From positions 930,001 through 994,000 of the forward strand of contig NC_002689.2 in assembly GCF_000011185.1 (NCBI RefSeq): a stretch of 64,000 nucleotides of DNA, written 5' to 3'. Each line of letters opens with the position of its first letter. Position 1 is the stretch's first letter. Source of the stretch: Thermoplasma volcanium GSS1 (lineage in GTDB: Archaea > Thermoplasmatota > Thermoplasmata > Thermoplasmatales > Thermoplasmataceae). Below are positions 28,399 to 38,890 of this stretch, piece after piece. Position numbers and translations under genes: made by a program. The notes beneath the pieces are model-generated. The model had not been told where the DNA came from. It searched no databases and saw nothing but the letters and a program-made list of their open reading frames with translations.

Positions 28399-29517
28399 TT
28401 ATACGATACCGTTGTGCTCCATATAATCAATCTCATAATCAGAATATCCGAGTTCTCGCAATACTTCCCTAGTATAATCGCCTAATTTTGGAGGATCCGA
28501 GACATAGTTATAGCCGATTGGAGAATAAGGAACCATTATTTTCCTACCACAGTACTCTTCTGAGATCATTTTGGCCGAAGCATGCGGATCATTTAATAGA
28601 TCCCATGGCTTATTGAGTACAGCGTAGCTAATGTTCGCACTCTCTAATCTTTCTACTAGTCCGGTTGAATCGAATTTACCCATTACATCTTGAAGCATGG
28701 GTATCAGCGTATCACGCTTGCTATAACGTATAGCATTTGTAGGAAACTCATCGCAAAAACTTAGCGAAAATACCTCGCAGAACTTTTTCCACTGATCTTC
28801 TGTAGTCACAGCTACGAATACCTTCTTGTTGTCTTTCGTTGTAAAGAAATCGTATATCCCCCAAGCAAACCCATCTTCGTTTATTGGTTTTAACTCTTTT
28901 CCTATCAATTGATAGGTTGTTATGTGCTGTCCCATAAAGAAAAGCGCTGTTTCGAACATACCGATAGTTACCTGCTTGCCTTTTCCTGTTTTCTCTCTTT
29001 CGATTATGGCATCTAGAACAGCTATGACTCCAAACATTGCAGCACTCATATCAATCATTGAGGCCCCAACGCGCATGGGCTTTTCCAGTGTTCCAGTCAT
29101 GTAAGCAAGCCCGCTATGTATCTCTATTGGAAAATCGAGTGACTTCCTCTTCTCATATGGACCATTGCCGTAGCCCCTTATTGATAGGTATATGAGCCCT
29201 GGATTATGCTTCTTCATCTCATCATAAGATAAACCTGCAGATTCCAGGGCTCCATATCCGAGATTATCTATAAGAACATCGGATGTCCCTATGAGTTTCA
29301 TCAGGACATCTCTACCTTCCTTCTGTTTGAAGTCTATAGTCACGCTTTTTTTATTCCTATTGTAGAATGCGAAAGCACCTGAGCTAGTTCCAGTTAGGGA
29401 TCTTGCGATATCGCCAGATTTTGGACGTTCTACTTTTATGACTTCAAAGCCCAAATCTGATAGAAGGAGCCCAGCAGTAGGTCCTGCTACAATGTGTCCT
29501 ATTTCGATAGCTCTCAT
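28399..29517 (-). CDS. Class III CoA-transferase (CaiB/BaiF family)
   Basis: A 372-residue class III CoA-transferase that moves CoA between organic acids by way of an aspartyl-CoA thioester. The N-terminal part has IVAGPTAGLLLSDLGFEVIK and VERPKSGDIAR, typical of the family. Then come FYNRNKKSVTIDFKQKEG and IDNLGYGALE. The nucleophile Asp should be the one in MIDMSAAMFG at about residue 159. C-terminal LGDYTREVLRELGYSDYEID is also family-typical. The start overlaps the upstream aldolase gene by four bases (ATGA), so they are coupled. Substrate probably a short dicarboxylic or hydroxy acid; not determined. Confidence 0.9.
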   Translation of the reverse strand: MRAIEIGHIVAGPTAGLLLSDLGFEVIKVERPKSGDIARSLTGTSSGAFAFYNRNKKSVTIDFKQKEGRDVLMKLIGTSDVLIDNLGYGALESAGLSYDEMKKHNPGLIYLSIRGYGNGPYEKRKSLDFPIEIHSGLAYMTGTLEKPMRVGASMIDMSAAMFGVIAVLDAIIEREKTGKGKQVTIGMFETALFFMGQHITTYQLIGKELKPINEDGFAWGIYDFFTTKDNKKVFVAVTTEDQWKKFCEVFSLSFCDEFPTNAIRYSKRDTLIPMLQDVMGKFDSTGLVERLESANISYAVLNKPWDLLNDPHASAKMISEEYCGRKIMVPYSPIGYNYVSDPPKLGDYTREVLRELGYSDYEIDYMEHNGIV

Positions 29518-30548
29518 AGTATACCACCATAAATCTTTAGCACTTCGTCCTCCCCAACTACCCGGCCTTCATTAGACGACAAGTCCTTGATTTTAGAGAC
29601 AAGTAGTTTAACTTTTCTTTCATCTGGTTCTATTCCATTTTTCCTAAGGATACTTGCAACTAGGCGTGAGCCAGCATAAACATTCAACGAAACACGGGAA
29701 TTTGGAAAAACCTTGGATGTTGAATGCGTACCAGCAGTTATTGATAGAACGTTCCTCCCAAAGATAGGCATGTTGTCTGCAAAAAATCTGTATCCAGCTT
29801 TTCTAAGGATGAGCTCACTCATTAAGTCGTATGTCTTTCTGAGCATTTCAAAGTTAATTTTGTCCTCGTATCCAGCTTTTTCAAGGTAACTTGCTATTGA
29901 AGCCGTATCAGCTATTCCGTTTCGTTCACCTATACCAAATATGGTAGTATCTACGTAATCACATCCAGCTTCTATGCCAGCTATACTGTTCGCAATCGCT
30001 AATCCATGATCGTTATGGCAATGTACCTCCACTTTAACTTTGAGATTCTGCTTAATGTAAGACACGACATCGTGTACCCGCTTGGGGGTTGCCCGGCCTG
30101 TCGTGTCCGGTATTTGCACAATTGAGGCACCGCATTCCCATAGCTTCTTCGCTAAATCGAATATCTTCTCTTTCTCATATTTTACCATGTCAACTATGGC
30201 TATTTCTACAGAATCAGAATGATCTGAAGCATACTTTACCACATCGCATATCTTATTTATATCATAATCACCGAACGGCAAGTGAAGTGTGACCTTCGAA
30301 CCGGTAGAAATGATAGAATCAACGTCTTCTTTAATTGACCTGCCCAACGAATACGTATCATCAAATAAATGCAGATCAGTAATTTTTCTAGCTGCTTCCA
30401 CTTCGCTTTCATGGGCGGATGGATATGAAACAAGCGCTCTCTTTATTCCGCTCTTGCTTATTGATTGGGCAATCCGTATTTTCTCATCCAAGGTGAAGGC
30501 AATTCCAGGAGCCTGCATGCCTTCACGCAAAGTATCGTCAGTTAGCAT
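29514..30548 (-). CDS. DRE-TIM metallolyase (homocitrate/citramalate synthase- or HMG-CoA lyase-like)
   Basis: A 344-residue TIM-barrel enzyme of the isopropylmalate synthase/HMG-CoA lyase superfamily. It has the signature LTDDTLREGMQAPGIAFT (Arg-Glu for metal and base), VEVHCHNDHGLAIAN (HxH metal ligands) and GIGERNGIADTASI. These look closest to the synthase branch. It lacks the C-terminal regulatory domain of leucine-type LeuA, so feedback by leucine is unlikely. Paired with a CoA-transferase and a transporter, it could condense or cleave an acyl-CoA ester. The exact reaction (homocitrate, citramalate or lyase type) cannot be told from sequence alone. Confidence 0.82.
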   Translation of the reverse strand: MLTDDTLREGMQAPGIAFTLDEKIRIAQSISKSGIKRALVSYPSAHESEVEAARKITDLHLFDDTYSLGRSIKEDVDSIISTGSKVTLHLPFGDYDINKICDVVKYASDHSDSVEIAIVDMVKYEKEKIFDLAKKLWECGASIVQIPDTTGRATPKRVHDVVSYIKQNLKVKVEVHCHNDHGLAIANSIAGIEAGCDYVDTTIFGIGERNGIADTASIASYLEKAGYEDKINFEMLRKTYDLMSELILRKAGYRFFADNMPIFGRNVLSITAGTHSTSKVFPNSRVSLNVYAGSRLVASILRKNGIEPDERKVKLLVSKIKDLSSNEGRVVGEDEVLKIYGGIL

Positions 30549-30912
30549 AACTGATTATCCACATTCCATATTTGAACTGGATATCTAACATATTTCAACG
30601 GTCAATTCTTTCTCTTATATTTAGTCAACTCTTCTTTTTGTATATTCCTGCTTAGCTTGATTATTATTAGAGATTCTACTTTTTCAAAGAATATTTGTCG
30701 AAACACTTCTAAAAGTTCACGATTGGCCATTTTTATATTCGCTGAATCCTGCACTTTAGTAACTCACCATCGATTTTTACTCAAAGTTTGTTAGCTGATT
30801 CCATAATCTAGCCAATATGCGAGAATAGTAGAAAGCTTAAATGGATCCATTATAAAAAAGAATATTAGCAATATTAAAACAACTGAAGGCTTTATTCAGG
30901 ACTTAGAAACTA
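30549..30912. other. Intergenic region between lyase and F1 genes
   Basis: The 364-base gap contains the promoter of the metallolyase operon and the end region of the F1 gene. Between them I see no strong RNA or repeat. One small open frame on the minus strand (30602-30730) is described separately. Confidence 0.4.
30602..30730 (-). CDS. Possible 42-residue small protein
   Basis: A minus-strand ATG at 30730 opens a short frame coding for 42 residues beginning MANRELLEVFRQIFFEKVES, mostly charged and amphipathic, with no cysteine or clear motif. It ends 53 bases upstream of the metallolyase start. I see no TATA at 25 bases and no strong ribosome binding site, and random open frames of this length are common, so I include it as a low-confidence candidate only. 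Confidence 0.2.
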   Translation of the reverse strand: MANRELLEVFRQIFFEKVESLIIIKLSRNIQKEELTKYKRKN

Positions 30913-33184
<2,272 letters not shown>

Positions 33185-33692
33185 GTCAACACCTAGCGCA
33201 CAATAAGAAACTCATATATTTAAACATTCTGCTAACATATATATCCGGTAGTAATTCTTTTTCGTACACCTCTAGACGAGAGAATGGAGTTAAAAATATT
33301 CTTTGGAATGATGAAATAATCATAGATTGAGTTATTTAAAAAATTTAACCATATGGCAATCGAAGCCCATAAACCTATTTTCTTCACATAGGTCTATTAT
33401 AGGTAAATTGGCCATCCACTATTAGGGATGATAATTGATTTAGCGAATATAAGATAAAGAATTACAGCAAAATTAAAAACTGAGCATCGCAATAATTAAA
33501 GAAGGTAAAAAAAAAAGCACCTCTAATAATTTTGCCAAAATGCATATAAAATTACAAGGCTGATATCTTTCTGTAAAATGTCAATTAATCGCTATCGACG
33601 ATTATCATAATTCCTATTATTTTTGAGGCCTGGCACAAACCGTTGTCTGATTTAGCATGATAACTTTAAATCAATACAATCATTGATATGCT
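33185..33692. other. Divergent promoter region with non-coding spacer
   Basis: This 508-base gap separates the permease (minus) and the S9 peptidase (plus). The two ends hold the respective promoters, including a TTTAAATC TATA-like element at about 33664-33671 for the peptidase. The middle contains a poly-A run (33503-33520) and no open frame or repeat I can recognise. Confidence 0.4.
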
Positions 33693-35471
33693 ATGAGAGG
33701 ACAACAAATAGAAGATCTGCTGACACAGAAAAATATAGAAGAGGTAAAATTAGATAAGGATGGAAGGAGGCTAGCATATATAGCTTCTGAGCCTTTTCGA
33801 GAATATAAAAAAGATAAACCGAAAAAGTATCTATACGTAACAGATTGTAAGTTCAACACTTTGTTCAATGCTGAAGGCTATGGTATCAGCTCTATGGACT
33901 TTTCAAGTGATGGCAGGCTTCTTTACGTTGAGGAGAATGAAATACACCTGATCACACAAGATTATAGAGAAGAGAGAATACATTTCAAGGGCAATATAGA
34001 AGAGGCTAGATGGTACGGCAATGATATACTTTTCTCAGCTTCCATAGAAAGGGAGGATAATGAGGATGATGGGTACTTTTTTGAAGAATCTGACCCTTTC
34101 ATCGATCTTTATCTTCTGCAGCCTGGCCATGGAATAAAAAAATTAACCGATAACCTAAATGTCTGGGAATTTTCCACCAACGGCAGAGAAATAGCATTTA
34201 TCGGATCTAGATGCCAACAGGAGAGCTGTTGGTACAGGCCGTCTATTTACGTTATTGATGCTGGTGGCGATATAATAGAGAAACATAGGCCGAAAGATAG
34301 GCAACTAGGCAAGTTAACTATTGGGACGTCTGGAGAAATAGCATTTATTGAAAGCACGATGAGCGATAGGGGCGTCGTTTCAGGAGACGTTATTGTATTG
34401 TCCGATTCAGATAAGAAAAATCTTACTGAGGGTAACGAATCTAGCTATTCGCACATTGTATTCTATGATGGGGAAATATACGTACTTGAAAACCATGAAA
34501 CACACTTTCGTGTGATTTCACTCTTAACCAGAAAAGTTCTCTGGAGTGGAGACGGTATTGTATATCCAGCCTATTCTCCATCTTTTCATATTTCGTCCGG
34601 AAAATTGGCGTTAGCCTTTTCATCTCCAGATCAACCGCAGGAAGTTATAGTCAAGAACATCGATACTGGCGTAGAGGAAAGATCGGCAATAAATTCTGGC
34701 CTTCTTGATCTAAAGGCTTATCCGTCAGAAATTGTTGAATGGAAGGCTTCGGACGGAAAAAAGATATATGGCATACTTCGTACATTGGATCCTAAAAATC
34801 CGCTTATCGTATATGTCCATGGAGGCCCGACATCGTTTTCATACGGTGCCTTCCTTGATCGAACAAGCGTATACCTCGGCTATGGTTTTTCTGTATTCAT
34901 GCCTAACTACAGAGGAAGCGTTGGACTCGGCAGAGAGTATGCAGAATCGAACATAGGCGATCTAGGCGGCATGGATTTTGAAGATGTAATCAGCGGAATA
35001 AAGTATTTGCAGCAGAGTGGAAAGATAGATACAAAGAATATATTCATAACAGGCGGGTCATACGGCGGGTACATGTCAGCCTTGGCTGTGATGAAGACAG
35101 ATATCTTCAACGCATCCGTATCTCTTTTCGGAATTTCCGATTGGATAAGCTTCCATGGAACAAGCAACCTATACGAATGGGACAGGATCCACTTGGACGC
35201 TGACCCATGGTCGTTTGAAAAATACGATCGCTACTCGCCAATAAGGATAAAGCGCAAACCAAAAACACCTGTACTGCTAATGCACGGCGTAAACGACAAG
35301 TACGTCCCAATAGGCCAGTACTACGAATTCTATAGATTTTTAAAGGAAAACGGGGACGAGGTAAAGATGATCGTATATCCAAGGGAAGGACACGGCTTTA
35401 CTGAACGGGCCCATATTATCAGGCAGTACAAAGAAACTATCGACTTCTTCAAATCACATCTAAAGAAATAG
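33693..35471 (+). CDS. S9 family (acylaminoacyl-peptidase type) serine peptidase
   Basis: A 592-residue prolyl-oligopeptidase relative, the second in the window. The N-terminal part is a propeller-like region; the alpha/beta-hydrolase domain begins at about residue 350 (PLIVYVHGGPTSFSYGAF). Catalytic residues: Ser456 in TGGSYGGYMSALA, Asp535 in HGVNDKYVP and His567 in PREGHGFTE. It may be an acylaminoacyl or aminopeptidase-like enzyme for short peptides in the cytoplasm. A TATA-like element at 33664-33671 is about 26 bases before the ATG, so the message is probably leaderless. The closest relative in the window is at 644-2389. Specificity not known. Confidence 0.92.
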   Translation: MRGQQIEDLLTQKNIEEVKLDKDGRRLAYIASEPFREYKKDKPKKYLYVTDCKFNTLFNAEGYGISSMDFSSDGRLLYVEENEIHLITQDYREERIHFKGNIEEARWYGNDILFSASIEREDNEDDGYFFEESDPFIDLYLLQPGHGIKKLTDNLNVWEFSTNGREIAFIGSRCQQESCWYRPSIYVIDAGGDIIEKHRPKDRQLGKLTIGTSGEIAFIESTMSDRGVVSGDVIVLSDSDKKNLTEGNESSYSHIVFYDGEIYVLENHETHFRVISLLTRKVLWSGDGIVYPAYSPSFHISSGKLALAFSSPDQPQEVIVKNIDTGVEERSAINSGLLDLKAYPSEIVEWKASDGKKIYGILRTLDPKNPLIVYVHGGPTSFSYGAFLDRTSVYLGYGFSVFMPNYRGSVGLGREYAESNIGDLGGMDFEDVISGIKYLQQSGKIDTKNIFITGGSYGGYMSALAVMKTDIFNASVSLFGISDWISFHGTSNLYEWDRIHLDADPWSFEKYDRYSPIRIKRKPKTPVLLMHGVNDKYVPIGQYYEFYRFLKENGDEVKMIVYPREGHGFTERAHIIRQYKETIDFFKSHLKK

Positions 35472-35580
35472 AATAAAACGTTGTAAATCACGACTTCAAT
35501 ACACTTTTTTTATAAATTGCAAAAGCAATCTAATGCTATCCTAGATCATGATTTTTAAGAGGGAACGCTATTAACCTTCC

Positions 35581-35928
35581 ATGAAGTTTGAGTTTGAGTA
35601 CTTGAAGACGCCTGAGGACTTGATGATATCGCTATCTGGAAGTTTTGCAATGGCAATGCGAAATGTAGCCGAAATATACAGCTACAAAGGGTATCTCGCA
35701 TACTACAGTCCATCTCTTTCGGACGGAGACGATTCGATGATCATAGTATCCCTAACAAGGGGAACACTAAATCCTGGACTCGTAGATTTCGATTCTGAAA
35801 CGAAAAAGATAGAGTACGTTAAGAGATCGACAAATCCAGAGAGGTATCACTTCTTAATAATAGAGCCTGAATTATCCACGATCTTAGATAAGGCTATCTA
35901 TGAATTCGAGAAGCTAGGCAAAAAATAA
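35581..35928 (+). CDS. Conserved-looking hypothetical protein, 115 residues
   Basis: I do not recognise this family. The 115-residue protein has mixed alpha/beta character, no cysteines, no membrane segment and no signal peptide. Segments such as DDSMIIVSLTRGTLNPGLVDF and YHFLIIEPELSTILDKA suggest a small globular domain. A TATA-like TTTTTAAG at about 35551-35558 lies 26 bases before the ATG, so it is a genuine leaderless gene candidate. It sits convergent with the amidohydrolase, with only 3 bases between the stops. Confidence 0.6.
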   Translation: MKFEFEYLKTPEDLMISLSGSFAMAMRNVAEIYSYKGYLAYYSPSLSDGDDSMIIVSLTRGTLNPGLVDFDSETKKIEYVKRSTNPERYHFLIIEPELSTILDKAIYEFEKLGKK

Positions 35929-35931
35929 TAA

Positions 35932-37317
35932 TCAATTTGTATAAATTTTTCCGTTAATTATAGTTATTTCAGGCTTTGCTGCTTTTATTCCCCTTAAATC
36001 TTTAAGCAGCTTTTCATCAAAAACAGCCATGTCTGCGGAATACCCTACCCTTAACATGCCCATATAGCCTTCTGTACCGAGAAGATATGAGCCGCCTTCA
36101 GAGTAGCACCTTACTGCCTCCTCAAGCGTTATTTTCTGCCGCTGGTATTCTGAGTTGACAGCATAATATATTCCATACATTGGGCCGATGGGCATTGAAT
36201 CCGATCCAAAAGCTAGGTGTATGCCCCTATCGATCATCCACCGAAACGGGTTATTCTTATAAAGCCATTCGCCCCCAACCCTGTCTTCATACATACCGCC
36301 TTTTCCAGCCCATTCTAGGAAATTGGGCTGTGAAGAAATTATTGTTGTTTTTGTAATATAATCTAGTACGTCATCGTCAACTAATTCAAAGTGTTCGATC
36401 GAGTTCCTATTCCTTCCGGCATTTCGGTAGAATACTTTCGCTGCAGTTTCGACAGCTACCTCTCCTATAGCATGGACTGCAAGCGGCAAATTATGCATCC
36501 ATATCTGCTTAGCAAAATTCTCGAACTTACTTTCATCCATCTTTAAATTAGACGCATCCCAGCCCTTGTGCGCTGCAGTCCGTGAACCGAGAGATCCATC
36601 TAGGAAGGCCTTGATCCCCCAGTCGTTCTGCGATGAAGTTCCGAATTTGTCGAAAATAGAATCGGAATAAAGCACCTTGTATATTTTTAACGGTGTTTTT
36701 ATGTTCTTATATTCGTTATACGTCGAAATATCAACCATATCCCTAACGGCTACGATGCCAAGGCTTATTGCCCTGTTCGCAGCTGTGTTAAGCGCATCCC
36801 GTATTTCGGCTTCGTTAGGTTTAACTAGAGGCTCTAAAAGTTCAATGTCATCTTCCTTGAATATGCCCTCCTTCCGGGTAGTTCCTATTACATCCATCGC
36901 TTTTTGATTTGCAACGGCCATATGTCCGTCTCTTCTAAATGCAACAACAGGTACTGGAATTCCATTTATGTCAGAAGATGTGAGGTAGCTCGATTGAGGT
37001 TTCCACATAGATTCATCCCATCTATATGCTATGACCTTTTCCTTGCCTTTCGAATATTCAGCGATTCTTTCAACAACCTCCTCCTTGCTCTTCGTATGAT
37101 AAAGATTCAGACGAATATCTTCCAGCCCCGTTGAAAGCAGATGCGCGTGAGAATCTATGAAGCCAGGAAATACGATCTTGCCCGAGAGATCAATTCTCTT
37201 CTTTGCGCGAAGATCTCTATCAATCCCAATGAAAGCTATCCTTCCTTCGTTAATCCCAATTGCATCAGAACCTTCTCTACCGAAAACGGTACAGTTCGAG
37301 ATCAATAGATCGAACAT
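35932..37317 (-). CDS. Amidohydrolase, YtcJ-like (Amidohydro_3)
   Basis: A 461-residue metal-dependent amidohydrolase. It has the N-terminal KIVFPGFIDSHAHLLSTG (HxH metal ligands), the family marker KAFLDGSLGSRTAAH, then PLAVHAIGEVAVETAAK, SIEHFELVDDDV, and the C-terminal ligand motif HLAFGSDSMPIGPMYGIY. These are characteristic of the Amidohydro_3 (YtcJ-like) group, which hydrolyses N-acyl or similar amide bonds. Substrate is unknown; the peptide-processing context is suggestive only. Confidence 0.88.
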   Translation of the reverse strand: MFDLLISNCTVFGREGSDAIGINEGRIAFIGIDRDLRAKKRIDLSGKIVFPGFIDSHAHLLSTGLEDIRLNLYHTKSKEEVVERIAEYSKGKEKVIAYRWDESMWKPQSSYLTSSDINGIPVPVVAFRRDGHMAVANQKAMDVIGTTRKEGIFKEDDIELLEPLVKPNEAEIRDALNTAANRAISLGIVAVRDMVDISTYNEYKNIKTPLKIYKVLYSDSIFDKFGTSSQNDWGIKAFLDGSLGSRTAAHKGWDASNLKMDESKFENFAKQIWMHNLPLAVHAIGEVAVETAAKVFYRNAGRNRNSIEHFELVDDDVLDYITKTTIISSQPNFLEWAGKGGMYEDRVGGEWLYKNNPFRWMIDRGIHLAFGSDSMPIGPMYGIYYAVNSEYQRQKITLEEAVRCYSEGGSYLLGTEGYMGMLRVGYSADMAVFDEKLLKDLRGIKAAKPEITIINGKIYTN

Positions 37318-37871
37318 AGTTACTAGATTAAAACGAATGGTTTAATCTTCTGCAGCCTCAAGTGACATCGTATCGATGGTGTTATGATTAATACGCGGAT
37401 GGATGGCAGAAATACCTATGCATAGAAAAGGCTTACGCAGAATTGAACATATGTAGAGGCCAAGCCTCCTTAGCCTACATAAAGGATATTTTCGCTTATT
37501 GCCCAACAAATGAAAAATCCTCACAACACCATGCCAATGCATTAACTAAGACTTGCAGATGCAAAATACGCCTATGTAAAAGCATCAGACATAATGAAAA
37601 CAATGAAATCGTCAAGTTGCGTGCATTCTTTAGCAATGAAAAGGCAATGCATAACAATTTTGGACGTTGCGTCAAATATAGAAGGCTTAGATTAATCTGC
37701 GTTGCCTGTGGGATAATGTTAAGGCTGGGATTAGTTATGTATTGGAGATTAATGCTTTTTAAATATAAAACGCCACGTTAATATTTAACAAAAATTATTA
37801 TGAAATCGTATACAAATGAATTAAGAAAGCATTTAAATTTTTAACGCATGGTTGAGAATTAGGTGCATAAA
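37318..37871. other. Intergenic stretch, possible decayed mobile element
   Basis: Several interrupted reading frames run through this gap. Scraps such as the one around 37510-37560 (in-phase stretches broken by stops) look like remains of a coding sequence, perhaps of a transposase, but I cannot assign a family. At the end, a TATA-like TTTAAATTT at about 37833-37841 precedes the crotonase gene, followed by an AGGTG ribosome binding site at 37861-37865. Confidence 0.35.
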
Positions 37872-38612
37872 ATGCCGCGTTGCGTCCTCGAAGAAGTGGA
37901 TGATATAGCAATTCTTAAATTTACCAGAAGCGAAAAATTGAATGCGTTTGACTTTGATTCATGGAGAGAATTTAGTTCGAACGTTGATGAAGCATCGAAT
38001 TACAAAGGCTTAATCATTACCGGAGAAGGGAGGGCGTTTTCATCTGGAGACGATATAAATGCAATGTATAAATTTGAGGATTATGCTGAGAGTAAGTCCT
38101 TCTTTAAAACTTTATTTGATGTTTTACAAAAACTTATGCACTATCCACATCCAATTATTGCCGCTGTAAACGGTCTGGCAGCTGGAGGAGGGGCAGAGAT
38201 CCTTTTAACTTTAGATTATGTTGTATCTGTAAAAGATGCGTGGTTCTGGTTTCCAGAGGCCAGAATAGGGCTTTATCCTCCTATTTTAACTTCATTGGGC
38301 GTATACGTTTTTGGAATTAAGAACGTGAAGAAGCTGGCTATTAACATGCCAAGGCTCACCTCAGAAGAGGCACTAAACCTAGGCTTAGTCGACATGATCA
38401 TCGAAGATAAGAATAAACTCACAGAGATCGCTGTTAATAAAGTCAGGGAATTGAACAGGGTTCCGACTGTTTCATATACGAGCATGAGAAAGGTCCTGGC
38501 GAGTATTGTGCTTCCACATCTAAAACAGTCACTAGATACGCTAGCAGAGACAGCAGTTGAGGAAGAAGCTAAGAGGAGTATGGAGCTTTTCATTAAATCC
38601 AGGAAAAAATAA
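37872..38612 (+). CDS. Enoyl-CoA hydratase/isomerase family protein (crotonase)
   Basis: A 246-residue crotonase. It has the oxyanion-hole segments ITGEGRAFSSGDDINAMY and AAVNGLAAGGGAEILLTLDY, the latter with the first catalytic glutamate (GGGAE), and the second glutamate in FPEARIGLYPP. Both glutamates that bind and activate water in hydratases are present, so hydratase activity is plausible. It may act in acyl-CoA degradation. The start is the ATG at 37872, with an AGGTG ribosome binding site 6 bases upstream; a GTG at 37863 is also open. No clear partner genes adjacent. Confidence 0.87.
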   Translation: MPRCVLEEVDDIAILKFTRSEKLNAFDFDSWREFSSNVDEASNYKGLIITGEGRAFSSGDDINAMYKFEDYAESKSFFKTLFDVLQKLMHYPHPIIAAVNGLAAGGGAEILLTLDYVVSVKDAWFWFPEARIGLYPPILTSLGVYVFGIKNVKKLAINMPRLTSEEALNLGLVDMIIEDKNKLTEIAVNKVRELNRVPTVSYTSMRKVLASIVLPHLKQSLDTLAETAVEEEAKRSMELFIKSRKK

Positions 38613-38890
38613 AAAATAATGAGGGCAAAAGGCCAACATACCATCCTTGCCTAATTTCCCAATGCTTCCAGACATGATCTTACACAGATTTTTCTTTTGC
38701 GATCCGACCTTTTTTCGAAATACTGTGAATAAGCAATCATTGCTTAACTACTTTAAGACTCGGGAAGAAAATACCGAATCTAAATGGCACTATTAGGCGA
38801 TTCGTTTGAATCATCCATGTAATAAATGTGGAGGAGCCGGAAGAGAACCATTATCGACCAAAATTTATCGCGAATAACTGAATAGATCAA

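Noticed and set aside
33503-33520. Poly-A run as possible terminator or slip site
   Set aside because: It is in a divergent promoter gap with no upstream gene reading into it, so neither role has support.
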